This document shows, in pieces, positions 1 to 6,134 of a DNA stretch of 6,410 nucleotides (the first letter of the stretch is position 1; each line of letters starts with the position of its first letter). The notes under the pieces were generated by a model. It was not told the DNA's origin. It searched no databases and saw only the letters and a program-made list of their open reading frames with translations. The translations under genes were made by a program, and so were the position numbers. Source of the DNA: an uncultured Lachnospiraceae bacterium (lineage in GTDB: Bacteria; Bacillota_A; Clostridia; Lachnospirales; Lachnospiraceae); the NCBI GenBank assembly GCA_910585655.1, contig CAJUFW010000084.1, positions 956 through 7,365 on the forward strand. The letters run 5' to 3'.

Positions 1-326
1 CGATATTTTTAGGGATTTTGATTGGTATCGTAGATTTTTTGCCGATTCTCGGCGCAGGAACCATTTTGATTCCATGGCTGCTTCTTGCGTTGCTTCAGGG
101 AAATTTTGTAAATGCGGCAGGGTTGGCAGTGATTTATCTGCTTTGTTTTTTGACAAGGCAATATCTGGAACCGAAACTGATGGGAAAGCAGAATGGCTTG
201 CGTCCTTTTTATATGTTTGTTTGTATCTATTTGGGCATGAAGCTGTTCGGGCTTTGGGGTGTGTTTTTAGGACCGCTGGGCGTGGCGTTGATTCAGGGAG
301 TTTATAAGGAATGGGGACAGAGCTGA
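1..326 (+). CDS. AI-2E family transporter (YtvI-like), C-terminal part, 5' truncated
   Basis: The frame is open from the window edge (first full codon at 3), so only the last 107 residues of a protein normally about 350 residues long are seen; a TTG at 18 is internal and not the start. What remains is almost all membrane: a hydrophobic stretch containing VDFLPILGAG and PWLLLALLQG, a second around LAVIYLLCFL, then RQYLEPKLMG, and a final pair of helices with FGLWGVFLGPLG. The D-x-x-P-x-x-G element followed by x-EPKLMG and a late GxxLGP loop is the usual C-terminal layout of the AI-2E exporter/YtvI family (PF01594), a polytopic inner-membrane family. Members have been linked to autoinducer-2 export, Na+/H+ exchange or sporulation (YtvI in Bacillus), so the substrate cannot be given. 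No strong terminator follows, but a new promoter lies 39 bases downstream of the stop, so the following operon need not depend on read-through. Confidence 0.85.
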   Translation, partial: IFLGILIGIVDFLPILGAGTILIPWLLLALLQGNFVNAAGLAVIYLLCFLTRQYLEPKLMGKQNGLRPFYMFVCIYLGMKLFGLWGVFLGPLGVALIQGVYKEWGQS

Positions 327-333
327 AACGGTG

Positions 334-356
334 GAAAGTGGTTCATATAAACTTTC
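334..356 (+). other. Weak inverted repeat after the transporter gene
   Basis: GAAAGT (334-339) and ACTTTC (351-356) form a perfect 6-bp AT-rich stem around an 11-base loop, 8 bases after the transporter stop codon. No T-run follows, so it is a poor intrinsic terminator. It could be a weak 3' processing stem or an operator just upstream of the tldD promoter. Only the symmetry is seen; any role is inferred. Confidence 0.25.
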
Positions 357-364
357 GTATAAGC

Positions 365-393
365 TTGCATGTAGCGGACGGATACGATATAAT
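365..393 (+). promoter_or_regulatory. SigA-type promoter of tldD-tldE
   Basis: TTGCAT (365-370) and a perfect TATAAT (388-393) are separated by 17 bases, the optimal spacing. This predicts transcription starting near 400 and a leader of roughly 38 bases before the tldD ATG. A 6-bp inverted repeat, TCGTAT (355-360) and ATACGA (382-387), brackets the -35 box and abuts the -10 box, so a repressor could bind here; that part is speculative. Confidence 0.7.
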
Positions 394-407
394 AATCTTA
401 TTAACAA

Positions 408-421
408 GCCGCCCAAGCGGC
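408..421 (+). other. GC hairpin in the tldD leader
   Basis: GCCGC (408-412) pairs perfectly with GCGGC (417-421) around a CCAA tetraloop. It lies close to the predicted 5' end of the tldD mRNA and ends 7 bases before the GAGG ribosome binding element (429-432). No T-run follows, so it is not a terminator. A 5'-protecting stem or a modest translation control element is possible; the sequence shows only the fold. Confidence 0.4.
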
Positions 422-437
422 AGAATGCGAGGATAAC

Positions 438-1868
438 ATGAAGGTAAAGGCAAGTGAATATTTAAGAAAAATCAAGCCGACACTGGTTTTATTAAAAAAC
501 AGGCTGTTAGAAAGCTATCCCTATGTGTCGATTTTAGCAGTGGATTCGGTAGGAAAAACCTATCGGGTGTCAAAAACCAGTACCTCTGTAACAATGGACG
601 CTATGCTTTGCGGACGTGGAGTTGTGGCAAAAGTCTACGACGGAAGCAGTTATGCGGAATATTCCTTTAATGAAATCGGAGAGGATCGGCTGGATGAGAT
701 TGAAAGAAAGATTAAAGAGGCATTGCTTCCGCTTTCGGATGAACTTCCAGAGGGAATCAAAAAGAGCTGTTATGCGATGCTTTCTGAAGAGGAAGAAGTC
801 TTTTCCAACAGTACGGATTATGAAACAGATCCAGAAGAATATGGGGACAAGGCAATTTTAAAGGATATGACAGAAGCCAGTCTGACTGGTCGGGCATACA
901 GTGATAAGATCATAGACTGTCAGACCTATGCCAGCTTTCAGAAGTACAGCAAGCTGTTTTTGTCGAAAAACCGTGATATGGAGCAAAATATTCTTTGGAT
1001 GACGTGTGGTATGGCAGTGATGGCATCCAGAGGAGAGGAGATCAAAGACTGTTATCGTAGCTTTTCCAATCTGGGAGGAGCGGAAGTCTTAGGAAAGCTC
1101 CAGGAAAATGTGCAGGATATGGCTAAAGTAGCATTGGAACTGCTTGAGAGCGAGCCGATGACGCCAGGGGAATACGACTGTATTTGTACGCCGGGAGTGA
1201 CGGGAATGATTGTACATGAAGCGTTTGGACATGGTGTGGAAATGGACATGTTTGTCAAGAAGCGGGCGCAGGCGGAGCAGTTTATCGGGAAACAGGTAGC
1301 TTCGGAGCTAGTGACTATGCACGATGGGGCAGCCGCCGGAAAGGAAGTGGCATCCTACTTTTTTGATGATGAGGGTGTGTTGGCAAAGGATACCATTATC
1401 ATTGATCGCGGTATTTTAAAGGCGGGCATCAGCGATGCGCAGTCAGCGATGTATTTGGGGACGGAGCCGACCGGAAATGGACGGAGGGAGGACTACCGGA
1501 GAAAGGCTTATACAAGAATGACGAATACGTTTTTTGAAGGCGGTAAGGATACGCTTCCGGAAATGATTGCCTCAATTTCCTATGGATTTTTGCTGGAGCA
1601 GGCGGAAAGCGGAATGGAGGATCCGAAAAACTGGGGAATTCAATGTATGGTGGCTATCGCCAGGGAAATTAAGGACGGGAAACTGACCGGAAAAATCTAT
1701 TCTCCGATCGTATTAACCGGTTATGTACCGGATTTGCTAAAATCCATCAGTATGGTTTCAGAGAAGGTTGAGCTGGGAGGCGGAGGCTTCTGCGGCAAAG
1801 GATATAAAGAATGGGTAAAGGTTTCGGACGGAGGCCCTTACATAAAAGCCAGAATTCGTCTGGGATAG
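438..1868 (+). CDS. tldD: TldD, zinc metalloprotease subunit of TldD/TldE
   Basis: A 476-residue protein of normal length for TldD. The family has an N-terminal mixed alpha/beta domain (about 25-90), a middle domain (about 117-225) and a large C-terminal beta-rich catalytic domain (about 233-474). The decisive feature is HEAFGHGVE: His260, Glu261 and His265 form the HExxxH zinc site, and Cys452 in GGGGFCGKG fits the third metal ligand known from E. coli TldD. Family knowledge: TldD pairs with TldE into a heterodimer that encloses the active site and cleaves unstructured peptides. In E. coli it trims the microcin B17 leader and degrades CcdA; its substrate here is unknown. The protein is expected in the cytoplasm, and no signal peptide is seen. 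ATG 438 has GAGG at 429-432, 5 bases away, and follows a strong promoter. The partner gene tldE starts 49 bases downstream. No RiPP precursor or toxin-antitoxin gene is visible nearby. Confidence 0.95.
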   Translation: MKVKASEYLRKIKPTLVLLKNRLLESYPYVSILAVDSVGKTYRVSKTSTSVTMDAMLCGRGVVAKVYDGSSYAEYSFNEIGEDRLDEIERKIKEALLPLSDELPEGIKKSCYAMLSEEEEVFSNSTDYETDPEEYGDKAILKDMTEASLTGRAYSDKIIDCQTYASFQKYSKLFLSKNRDMEQNILWMTCGMAVMASRGEEIKDCYRSFSNLGGAEVLGKLQENVQDMAKVALELLESEPMTPGEYDCICTPGVTGMIVHEAFGHGVEMDMFVKKRAQAEQFIGKQVASELVTMHDGAAAGKEVASYFFDDEGVLAKDTIIIDRGILKAGISDAQSAMYLGTEPTGNGRREDYRRKAYTRMTNTFFEGGKDTLPEMIASISYGFLLEQAESGMEDPKNWGIQCMVAIAREIKDGKLTGKIYSPIVLTGYVPDLLKSISMVSEKVELGGGGFCGKGYKEWVKVSDGGPYIKARIRLG

Positions 1869-1917
1869 GGAACGAACGGTTAGACGCTTATAGAAAGAGA
1901 GCAACAGGGAGGAAGTT

Positions 1918-3222
1918 ATGATAGAAAAAATTTTATCTGCTTTGGAAAAAAGCGGAGTGAAGCAATATCAGGTGACAGAAACGACAAAGGAATCTGCCGA
2001 GTTGTTTTTTATAAAGAAAAACCTGGATATGCAGCGGATGGCGCAGGTCAGACAGGCGGAGGTCGTGGTATATCAGGAGTTTTGGGAAGGGGAGAAGCAT
2101 TGTCTGGGTTCCTCTTCGGTGATGGTACAGGAGAGTTTTACCGAGGAAGAGATGGAAAAGCTGTTTCAGGAAGCCTTGTATGCGGCGGATTTTGTGAAAA
2201 ACGAGTATTACGAATTGTATGCAGGGGAAGCCGTTTGCTCTGAAAACCAAGCAGAAGCTAGTTTGGCAGGAACGTCAGAAGATTTTCTGACAGAGCTTGC
2301 CCGTCGTTTTTCTGCTGCTTTGTTTGCAGAAGATACCAGAGAGGATGTTTTCTTAAATTCCGCAGAAGTATTTGCCTATCAGGAGGAAAGTCATATTTTG
2401 AATTCCAGAAAGGTGGATGTTCGCTATCAAAGAAGCTGGGTATGGGGAGAATTTGTAGCGCAATGTACGACAGGTCAGGATGTGGAAACTTATCAGCACT
2501 TCAAATATGAGAATCTTCAGGAAGGGAACCTGCCGACGGAAGCTCTGCAAAAAAAGGTCAGGGAAGCGTTGGAGATGACCCGCGCCAGGGCGGAGGCGGT
2601 AACTGCACCGCCGGCTGGGGAGTACCGTGTGATCCTGCCGGGAATCTTTTTAAAGGATATCTTAACTTATTATATCGATCGTTCTGGTTCTTCGATGATT
2701 TATCCAAAGTATTCCGGCTTTGAGATAGGCTGCGATGTACAGGGCGGGGAAGTGGAACAGGATAAAATCAATTTGACCCTCAAGGCGACGGTGCCGTATA
2801 GCGCCGAGGGGATTCCGATGAAGAATCGGGAACTGGTAAAAGATGGAAAATTACAGCTTGTTCATGGGAACAATCGTTTTGCTTATTATTTGGGTATCCA
2901 GCCGACCGGACGGTATACCAGTTTTCAGATGCCGGGTGGGAGTGTGGCTTTGGAAGAAATGAAGCAGCAGCCATATTTGGAGGTTGTCAATTTTTCGGAT
3001 TTTCAAATGGACGCCTTTACAGGGCATTTCGGCGGAGAAATCCGGCTGGCTTTTCTCTACGACGGAGAAAAGAAAATTCCGGTGACAGGAGGTTCTATCA
3101 ACGGGCAGATTTTAGAGGTACAAAAAAAGATGGTATTTTCCAGAGAAACACAAATAGAAGATGACTTTGAAGGGCCGATGGCAGTTTGTTTGGAAGGAAT
3201 TCGTGTGGCAGGAGCAGTATAA
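1918..3222 (+). CDS. tldE: TldE/PmbA, non-catalytic partner of TldD
   Basis: A 434-residue TldD/PmbA-family protein. It has the same three-part fold (roughly 15-85, 110-215 and 220-432) but no HExxxH motif, as expected for the TldE half of the heterodimer, which forms one wall of the peptide chamber and binds no zinc. Recognisable elements are YPKYSGFEIG and the ATVPYSAEG(I)P segment mid C-domain, GGEIRLAFLYD with VTGGSINGQI, and the closing LEGIRVAG, typical of PmbA ends. GGGAGG at 1907-1912 sits 5 bases before ATG 1918. The 49-base gap after tldD has no terminator, so the two genes are surely co-transcribed, which matches the need for equal amounts of subunits. A strong stem-loop follows the stop by 8 bases. 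Family knowledge supports a joint role in maturing or degrading peptides; the actual substrate is not shown by the sequence. Confidence 0.92.
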   Translation: MIEKILSALEKSGVKQYQVTETTKESAELFFIKKNLDMQRMAQVRQAEVVVYQEFWEGEKHCLGSSSVMVQESFTEEEMEKLFQEALYAADFVKNEYYELYAGEAVCSENQAEASLAGTSEDFLTELARRFSAALFAEDTREDVFLNSAEVFAYQEESHILNSRKVDVRYQRSWVWGEFVAQCTTGQDVETYQHFKYENLQEGNLPTEALQKKVREALEMTRARAEAVTAPPAGEYRVILPGIFLKDILTYYIDRSGSSMIYPKYSGFEIGCDVQGGEVEQDKINLTLKATVPYSAEGIPMKNRELVKDGKLQLVHGNNRFAYYLGIQPTGRYTSFQMPGGSVALEEMKQQPYLEVVNFSDFQMDAFTGHFGGEIRLAFLYDGEKKIPVTGGSINGQILEVQKKMVFSRETQIEDDFEGPMAVCLEGIRVAGAV

Positions 3223-3230
3223 AAAACTGT

Positions 3231-3292
3231 ACAGGAGAAGCCATAAAGAAAGGCTTTATGGCTTCTCCTGTTCCATTTATTTTTCTATTTTT
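3231..3292. terminator. Bidirectional intrinsic terminator between tldE and the Uma2 gene
   Basis: Bases 3231-3248 pair perfectly with 3254-3271 (18 bp) around the loop AAAGG. On the plus strand a T-rich tract follows (3276-3292, broken by single A and C). On the minus strand the stem is followed by ACAG and six Ts (complement of 3221-3226). It can therefore end both tldD-tldE and the converging methyltransferase/Uma2 unit. The plus-strand T tract overlaps the last codons and stop of the Uma2 gene, so the two units are packed tightly. Confidence 0.9.
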
Positions 3293-3813
3293 ATGAAAAA
3301 TCCTTCATATATCCCGACTGATATCTCTTCCCCCAAAGAAAACTCTTCTACAAATTCTTTTTCAAAGAAATAAACGGTGATACGTTGTTTCATAGGATCT
3401 ACAATCCAATATTCTCTTACACCTGCAGTACGATACTTAAATAATTTTGTAAAATAATCCATAAGCTTACTGCCTGGAGAAACTACTTCAATAATCCAGT
3501 CTGGTGCGCCATTACAGCCTTTATCCGTAAGCTTGTTTTTATCACAAATAATGGATAGATCAGGCTCCACATAATTTGTATCGTTTCCGGTTAAGAATAC
3601 AGCAAATGGAGCAGGAAATACCTCACATTTTCCACCTTTTTTCTTAATAAAGTCCTTTATCTGATAATGTAAATCCGAAACTAACATCTGATGCTTTGTA
3701 TTTGGGGGAGCCATGTAATAAATCTGTCCGTCAATCAATTCGGCACGCATTCCATCCGGTAAAGCATAAATATCTTCCGTTGTATAGAAGTTTTCTTTTT
3801 TTAAAATTTCCAT
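3277..3813 (-). CDS. Uma2 family (DUF820) PD-(D/E)XK nuclease-fold protein
   Basis: A 178-residue protein matching the Uma2/DUF820 family (PF05685) across its whole length. Visible family landmarks are AELIDGQI with Glu25, the VEPDLSIICD strand with Asp85, PDWIIEVVSPGS with Glu109, the helix carrying Lys123, and GVREYWIVDP (131-140). Glu25, Asp85 and Glu109 fit the acidic metal-binding positions of the restriction-endonuclease-like fold, so the protein looks intact. The family is widespread, often multicopy, and its biological role is poorly known; nuclease activity is inferred from fold. The start is ATG at 3813 (complement) with AGG 7 bases upstream, a modest ribosome site. It lies 37 bases downstream of the methyltransferase gene on the same strand and has no convincing promoter of its own, so shared transcription is likely. 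The gene is AT-rich: hand counting 3301-3780 gives about 36% GC, clearly below the neighbours, which suggests later acquisition. Confidence 0.85.
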   Translation of the reverse strand: MEILKKENFYTTEDIYALPDGMRAELIDGQIYYMAPPNTKHQMLVSDLHYQIKDFIKKKGGKCEVFPAPFAVFLTGNDTNYVEPDLSIICDKNKLTDKGCNGAPDWIIEVVSPGSKLMDYFTKLFKYRTAGVREYWIVDPMKQRITVYFFEKEFVEEFSLGEEISVGIYEGFFIKIEK

Positions 3814-3850
3814 ATCAATGCCTACTTTCTAATAAGATAATAAAACGAAG

Positions 3851-4693
3851 CTATTGATTCATTTCTGACGAGTGAAAAATCATTGCCTGAAAGGTCGCTG
3901 TCTCATCTCCGTTTTTACAGGAAAACTGCATATGCGTTCCTTTTACCGGGTAAATGTTACAGCGCTCCAAAGCACGAATCAGCCCGGTATAGGCGCCATC
4001 CTCCTCATAGCGTTCCACACTAATCAAATGCCCTCCGGCATGTATCCGTGTGGAAAGTTCTTTGGCATACGGTTCATGTCGTTTGATCTGCTCTTCTGGC
4101 GTCAGCGCCGTCTGGCTCCATTCTTCGCAAAGCGGTCGTCTGGCAATGTTTTCATGTACCGTGCGGCAGGTAAACAGGGTGTCGTATTTTCGTTGCTCCA
4201 ACGCACCTGCTTCTACAAACTGCACATTCGTCACCGAAAGTCTTTGTGCAAGCTCTCTTGCCACGGAAAGAGCGTTTTTGGATAAATCCATACCAGTGAC
4301 AAGAGTCTCCGGATACCTCAATGCCAGAAAACACGTCAGAATTCCGTTCCCACAACCGATATCTAAAATATTCCCGTTCCAAAAAGTATCATAAGAAAGC
4401 AGATATTCCAAAACCCGGCGGAAAAAAACCCGATCGTAAAAGGAAGCTGCCAGAAGGCTCATCTGCAGGGATTGATTCAAATAGGCAACAAGCTCCTCCT
4501 GCCGATGGAGATAGGCAGTTTCTTTGTCGCCGTATACCAGCCTTTTTTCAGTTTGATCAAATAATTCGGTCAATCGTTTAATATGCCGTTCTCCCTCTAC
4601 TGCTCCGAAGGCTTCTAGTAACGCTGTATCCAGTTCGGTAATCCTGCGAATTCCTATCTGGGAAAGATAGTCTTTTATTTCTAAGCTTGACAT
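3851..4693 (-). CDS. Class I SAM-dependent methyltransferase, substrate unknown
   Basis: A Rossmann-fold methyltransferase of 280 residues from the preferred start. Motif I is ILDIGCGNG (109-117 of this form), followed by VTGMDLS, whose Asp would contact the SAM ribose; then NVQFVEAGAL and YDTLFTCRTVHEN close the cofactor half. About 100 residues before motif I look helical and may form a substrate-side lid, and the C-terminal part (ISVERYEEDGAY, then a strand-rich end) completes the fold. No NPPY/DPPY motif is present, so an N6-adenine or N4-cytosine DNA methylase is unlikely; a small molecule or protein target is more plausible but unproven. The frame stays open to an ATG at 4762, but a consensus promoter lies inside that extension, and the extra residues (KKGEEEGK) are simply the translated ribosome-binding region. 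ATG 4693 has AAGGA 6 bases upstream. The Uma2 gene follows 37 bases downstream. Confidence 0.8.
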   Translation of the reverse strand: MSSLEIKDYLSQIGIRRITELDTALLEAFGAVEGERHIKRLTELFDQTEKRLVYGDKETAYLHRQEELVAYLNQSLQMSLLAASFYDRVFFRRVLEYLLSYDTFWNGNILDIGCGNGILTCFLALRYPETLVTGMDLSKNALSVARELAQRLSVTNVQFVEAGALEQRKYDTLFTCRTVHENIARRPLCEEWSQTALTPEEQIKRHEPYAKELSTRIHAGGHLISVERYEEDGAYTGLIRALERCNIYPVKGTHMQFSCKNGDETATFQAMIFHSSEMNQ

Positions 4694-4699
4694 AGCCTT

Positions 4700-4715
4700 T
4701 CCTTCTTCCTCTCCT
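4700..4715 (-). promoter_or_regulatory. Ribosome binding region that fixes the methyltransferase start
   Basis: Read on the minus strand, the purine-rich leader holds AGGAG (4715-4711) and AAGGA (4704-4700), the latter ending 6 bases before ATG 4693. The farther upstream ATG at 4762 has only AGGAT about 15 bases away, which is too distant. This supports the 280-residue form over a 303-residue form. Confidence 0.75.
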
Positions 4716-4723
4716 TTTTTCCT

Positions 4724-4752
4724 ATCATACGAGAAAAGCTTTGTTCTGTCAA
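4724..4752 (-). promoter_or_regulatory. SigA-type promoter of the methyltransferase gene
   Basis: On the minus strand a perfect TTGACA -35 (4752-4747) and TATGAT -10 (4729-4724) are separated by exactly 17 bases. Transcription should start near 4717, leaving a leader of only about 24 bases before ATG 4693. The promoter lies downstream of the alternative ATG at 4762, so that codon would not be in the transcript. Confidence 0.8.
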
Positions 4753-4783
4753 TCTTCTCCATAAAATATTATGACTATCCTGC

Positions 4784-4810
4784 AATAGTTCGAGCAGGTC
4801 TTGAACTGTT
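4784..4810 (+). other. Imperfect hairpin in the divergent control region
   Basis: Bases 4784-4794 pair with 4800-4810 over 11 positions around a 5-base loop, with two G-U pairs (4786/4808 and 4792/4802). No T-run follows, so it is not a terminator. Because it lies upstream of both divergent promoters it would not be in either predicted mRNA, so a DNA-level role such as an imperfect operator is more likely than an RNA role. Confidence 0.35.
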
Positions 4811-4835
4811 ACGGCATCTGCTCATGCAAAATCGT

Positions 4836-4866
4836 TTCGCGAATAGGGCATGCCCATTAAAATGGG
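4836..4866. other. Cluster of three DNA palindromes upstream of the hydrolase promoter
   Basis: TTCGCGAA (4836-4843) and GGGCATGCCC (4846-4855) are perfect palindromes. CCCATTAAAATGGG (4853-4866) is a third inverted repeat that overlaps the second by three bases. They end 15 bases before the -35 box of the hydrolase promoter, a usual position for an activator or repressor site. Symmetry is seen directly; protein binding is inferred. Confidence 0.4.
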
Positions 4867-4881
4867 GTAGGCAAGACAGGC

Positions 4882-4910
4882 TTGTTTTAGGGTTGCGCTC
4901 ATGTTATACT
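4882..4910 (+). promoter_or_regulatory. Promoter of the membrane-anchored hydrolase gene
   Basis: TTGTTT (4882-4887) and TATACT (4905-4910) are 17 bases apart, and TG at 4902-4903 one base before the -10 box makes it an extended -10 promoter. Transcription should start near 4917, giving a leader of about 76 bases before the preferred TTG start at 4993. Confidence 0.7.
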
Positions 4911-4977
4911 AAGGAAAAGACGAACCATTTTGATGTTGTCAAATTCGGATGTTTTGATTAGCGGGAAATGTGAAAAG

Positions 4978-4986
4978 AAGGAGGAG
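4978..4986 (+). promoter_or_regulatory. Ribosome binding site that fixes a TTG start
   Basis: AAGGAGGAG is a near-perfect Shine-Dalgarno sequence ending 6 bases before TTG 4993. The in-frame upstream starts TTG 4930 and ATG 4933 have only AAGGA at 4911-4915, 14 to 17 bases away. The choice of TTG 4993 also places a Lys-Lys pair directly before the membrane segment, as expected for a signal anchor. Confidence 0.8.
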
Positions 4987-4992
4987 TGCGGT

Positions 4993-6081
4993 TTGAAAAA
5001 AGCAGGAAAATGGCTGGGGATTGTATTTGGAAGCCTGGCGTTGCTGGTGGTTTTGGTATTGGGCTTTTTTACGGTGATGGAGTACCGCCCGAAGGAACGG
5101 GAGGCGCTTACGCTGGAGAATAACGAAGATCTGGAACCTTTAAGCAAGGAGCGGGCAGCGGAGGGAATCCGTATTATGACCTTTAACATCGGCTACGGCG
5201 GGCTGGGGGCAGAGCAGGATTTCTTTATGGATGGCGGCAGCGTCGTCCGCCCGTCTTCCAAAGAGGTAGTAGAGGAATATTTGGAGGGAATTATTGGAAT
5301 TCTTCGTGAACAGAAACCGGACGTATTGTTTTTGCAGGAGATAGATACGAACGCCAAGCGGAGCTATGGAATAAACGAACTGGCGTATTTGAACCGAGTG
5401 GGGGATTTGCCGATAGGAATGGTATCCAGCGCCTATGCTAAAAATTTTGACGCGATGTATGTTCCTTATCCGTTTCCGGAAACGATTGGTCGGGTAAAAG
5501 CCGGAATTGTCACCTGGAATACCTTTCGGGCGGATAGTGCGGAGCGGATTTCCCTGCCAACGACCTACACCTGGCCGATTCGTACCTGCCAACTCAAACG
5601 CTGTCTGTTGGTAGAGCGTGTGCCAATCGAAGGCAGTGAAAAGGAACTGGTGTTAGTGAATCTTCATTTGGAAGCTTATGACGACGGCAGCGGAAAAGCG
5701 GCGCAGACCGCAGTGCTGATGGATTTGCTGGAAGAGGAATACAAAAAAGGAAATTACTGCATTGCGGGCGGGGATTTTAACCAGACCTTTGAAACGACAG
5801 ATACGAGTGCTTATCCGCTGATTGATACCAGCTACTTTGAAGCCGGGGTGATCGAAGAGGCATCGTTAGCGGAAGGATTCTCTTTTCAGGCAGATTCGAC
5901 GAATCCGTCGGCACGGCTGCTGAATCAACCCTATGATCCAGACAGCCCTAAGACGCAATATTATGTGATTGACGGTTTCCTGGTATCCGATAATGTGGAA
6001 GTAGAAAAAGTGGAGACTCTGGATTATGGCTTTCAGTACAGTGACCACAATCCGGTAGCGATAGAGGTACGGCTTCGGTAG
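4993..6081 (+). CDS. Membrane-anchored endonuclease/exonuclease/phosphatase family hydrolase
   Basis: From TTG 4993 the product has 362 residues. It starts MKKAGKW, followed by one hydrophobic segment (about 8-28), so it is probably anchored with the catalytic domain outside the membrane. The rest (about 55-362) is an EEP-fold domain (PF03372) with every hallmark in order: MTFNIG with Asn65, LQEID with Glu116, VNLHLE with His225, GGDFN with Asp261 and Asn263, VIDGFLVS with Asp327, and SDHNP with Asp351 and His352. These are the metal and phosphate-binding residues of the family, so the enzyme should be active. EEP enzymes hydrolyse phosphodiester bonds in DNA, RNA, phospholipids or inositol phosphates; the extracellular location favours nucleic acid or lipid substrates, but none can be named. 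A longer form from 4930 or 4933 would add about 20 residues that are mostly translated ribosome-binding sequence. The gene is followed by a triple 12-bp repeat and a second gene, probably in the same operon. Confidence 0.88.
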   Translation: MKKAGKWLGIVFGSLALLVVLVLGFFTVMEYRPKEREALTLENNEDLEPLSKERAAEGIRIMTFNIGYGGLGAEQDFFMDGGSVVRPSSKEVVEEYLEGIIGILREQKPDVLFLQEIDTNAKRSYGINELAYLNRVGDLPIGMVSSAYAKNFDAMYVPYPFPETIGRVKAGIVTWNTFRADSAERISLPTTYTWPIRTCQLKRCLLVERVPIEGSEKELVLVNLHLEAYDDGSGKAAQTAVLMDLLEEEYKKGNYCIAGGDFNQTFETTDTSAYPLIDTSYFEAGVIEEASLAEGFSFQADSTNPSARLLNQPYDPDSPKTQYYVIDGFLVSDNVEVEKVETLDYGFQYSDHNPVAIEVRLR

Positions 6082-6083
6082 GG

Positions 6084-6119
6084 CGTTAGGTAAATCGTTA
6101 GGGGAATCGTTAGGTAAAG
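6084..6119 (+). repeat. Three tandem 12-bp repeats between two genes
   Basis: The unit CGTTAGGTAAAT occurs three times head to tail at 6084-6095, 6096-6107 (GG for TA in the centre) and 6108-6119 (last base G for T). The array begins two bases after the hydrolase stop codon. The third copy runs into the ribosome binding site AAAGGAGG (6116-6123) of the next gene. It is entirely non-coding on the plus strand. A gain or loss of copies would change the distance between the genes without touching either reading frame. Confidence 0.85.
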
Positions 6120-6134
6120 GAGGAATACTATAAA

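Noticed and set aside
327..437. Riboswitch or small RNA upstream of tldD
   Set aside because: The predicted leader is only about 38 bases with one 5-bp stem, too short for known riboswitch classes; no conserved core was seen.
1052..1258. Minus-strand open frame inside tldD
   Set aside because: It lies antisense to the conserved catalytic domain, has no ribosome site and no recognisable protein features.
1933..2250. Minus-strand open frame inside tldE
   Set aside because: It is a shadow of the tldE coding strand, with no family resemblance and no start signals.
3872..4581. Plus-strand open frames opposite the methyltransferase
   Set aside because: The minus strand holds an intact motif-bearing methyltransferase with promoter and ribosome site; the plus-strand frames have neither.
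3277..4693. Methyltransferase plus nuclease-fold gene as a restriction-modification system
   Set aside because: The methyltransferase lacks an (N/D/S)PP(Y/F) DNA-methylase motif and any cytosine-C5 PC motif, there is no specificity domain, and Uma2 proteins are not established restriction partners. Adjacency alone is not enough.
4784..4810. Hairpin considered as an intrinsic terminator
   Set aside because: No T-run follows on either strand, and no gene ends immediately upstream of it on the plus strand.
5140..5592. 150-residue minus-strand frame opposite the hydrolase
   Set aside because: It is antisense to a complete EEP domain with every motif conserved; its composition looks like reverse-translated noise.
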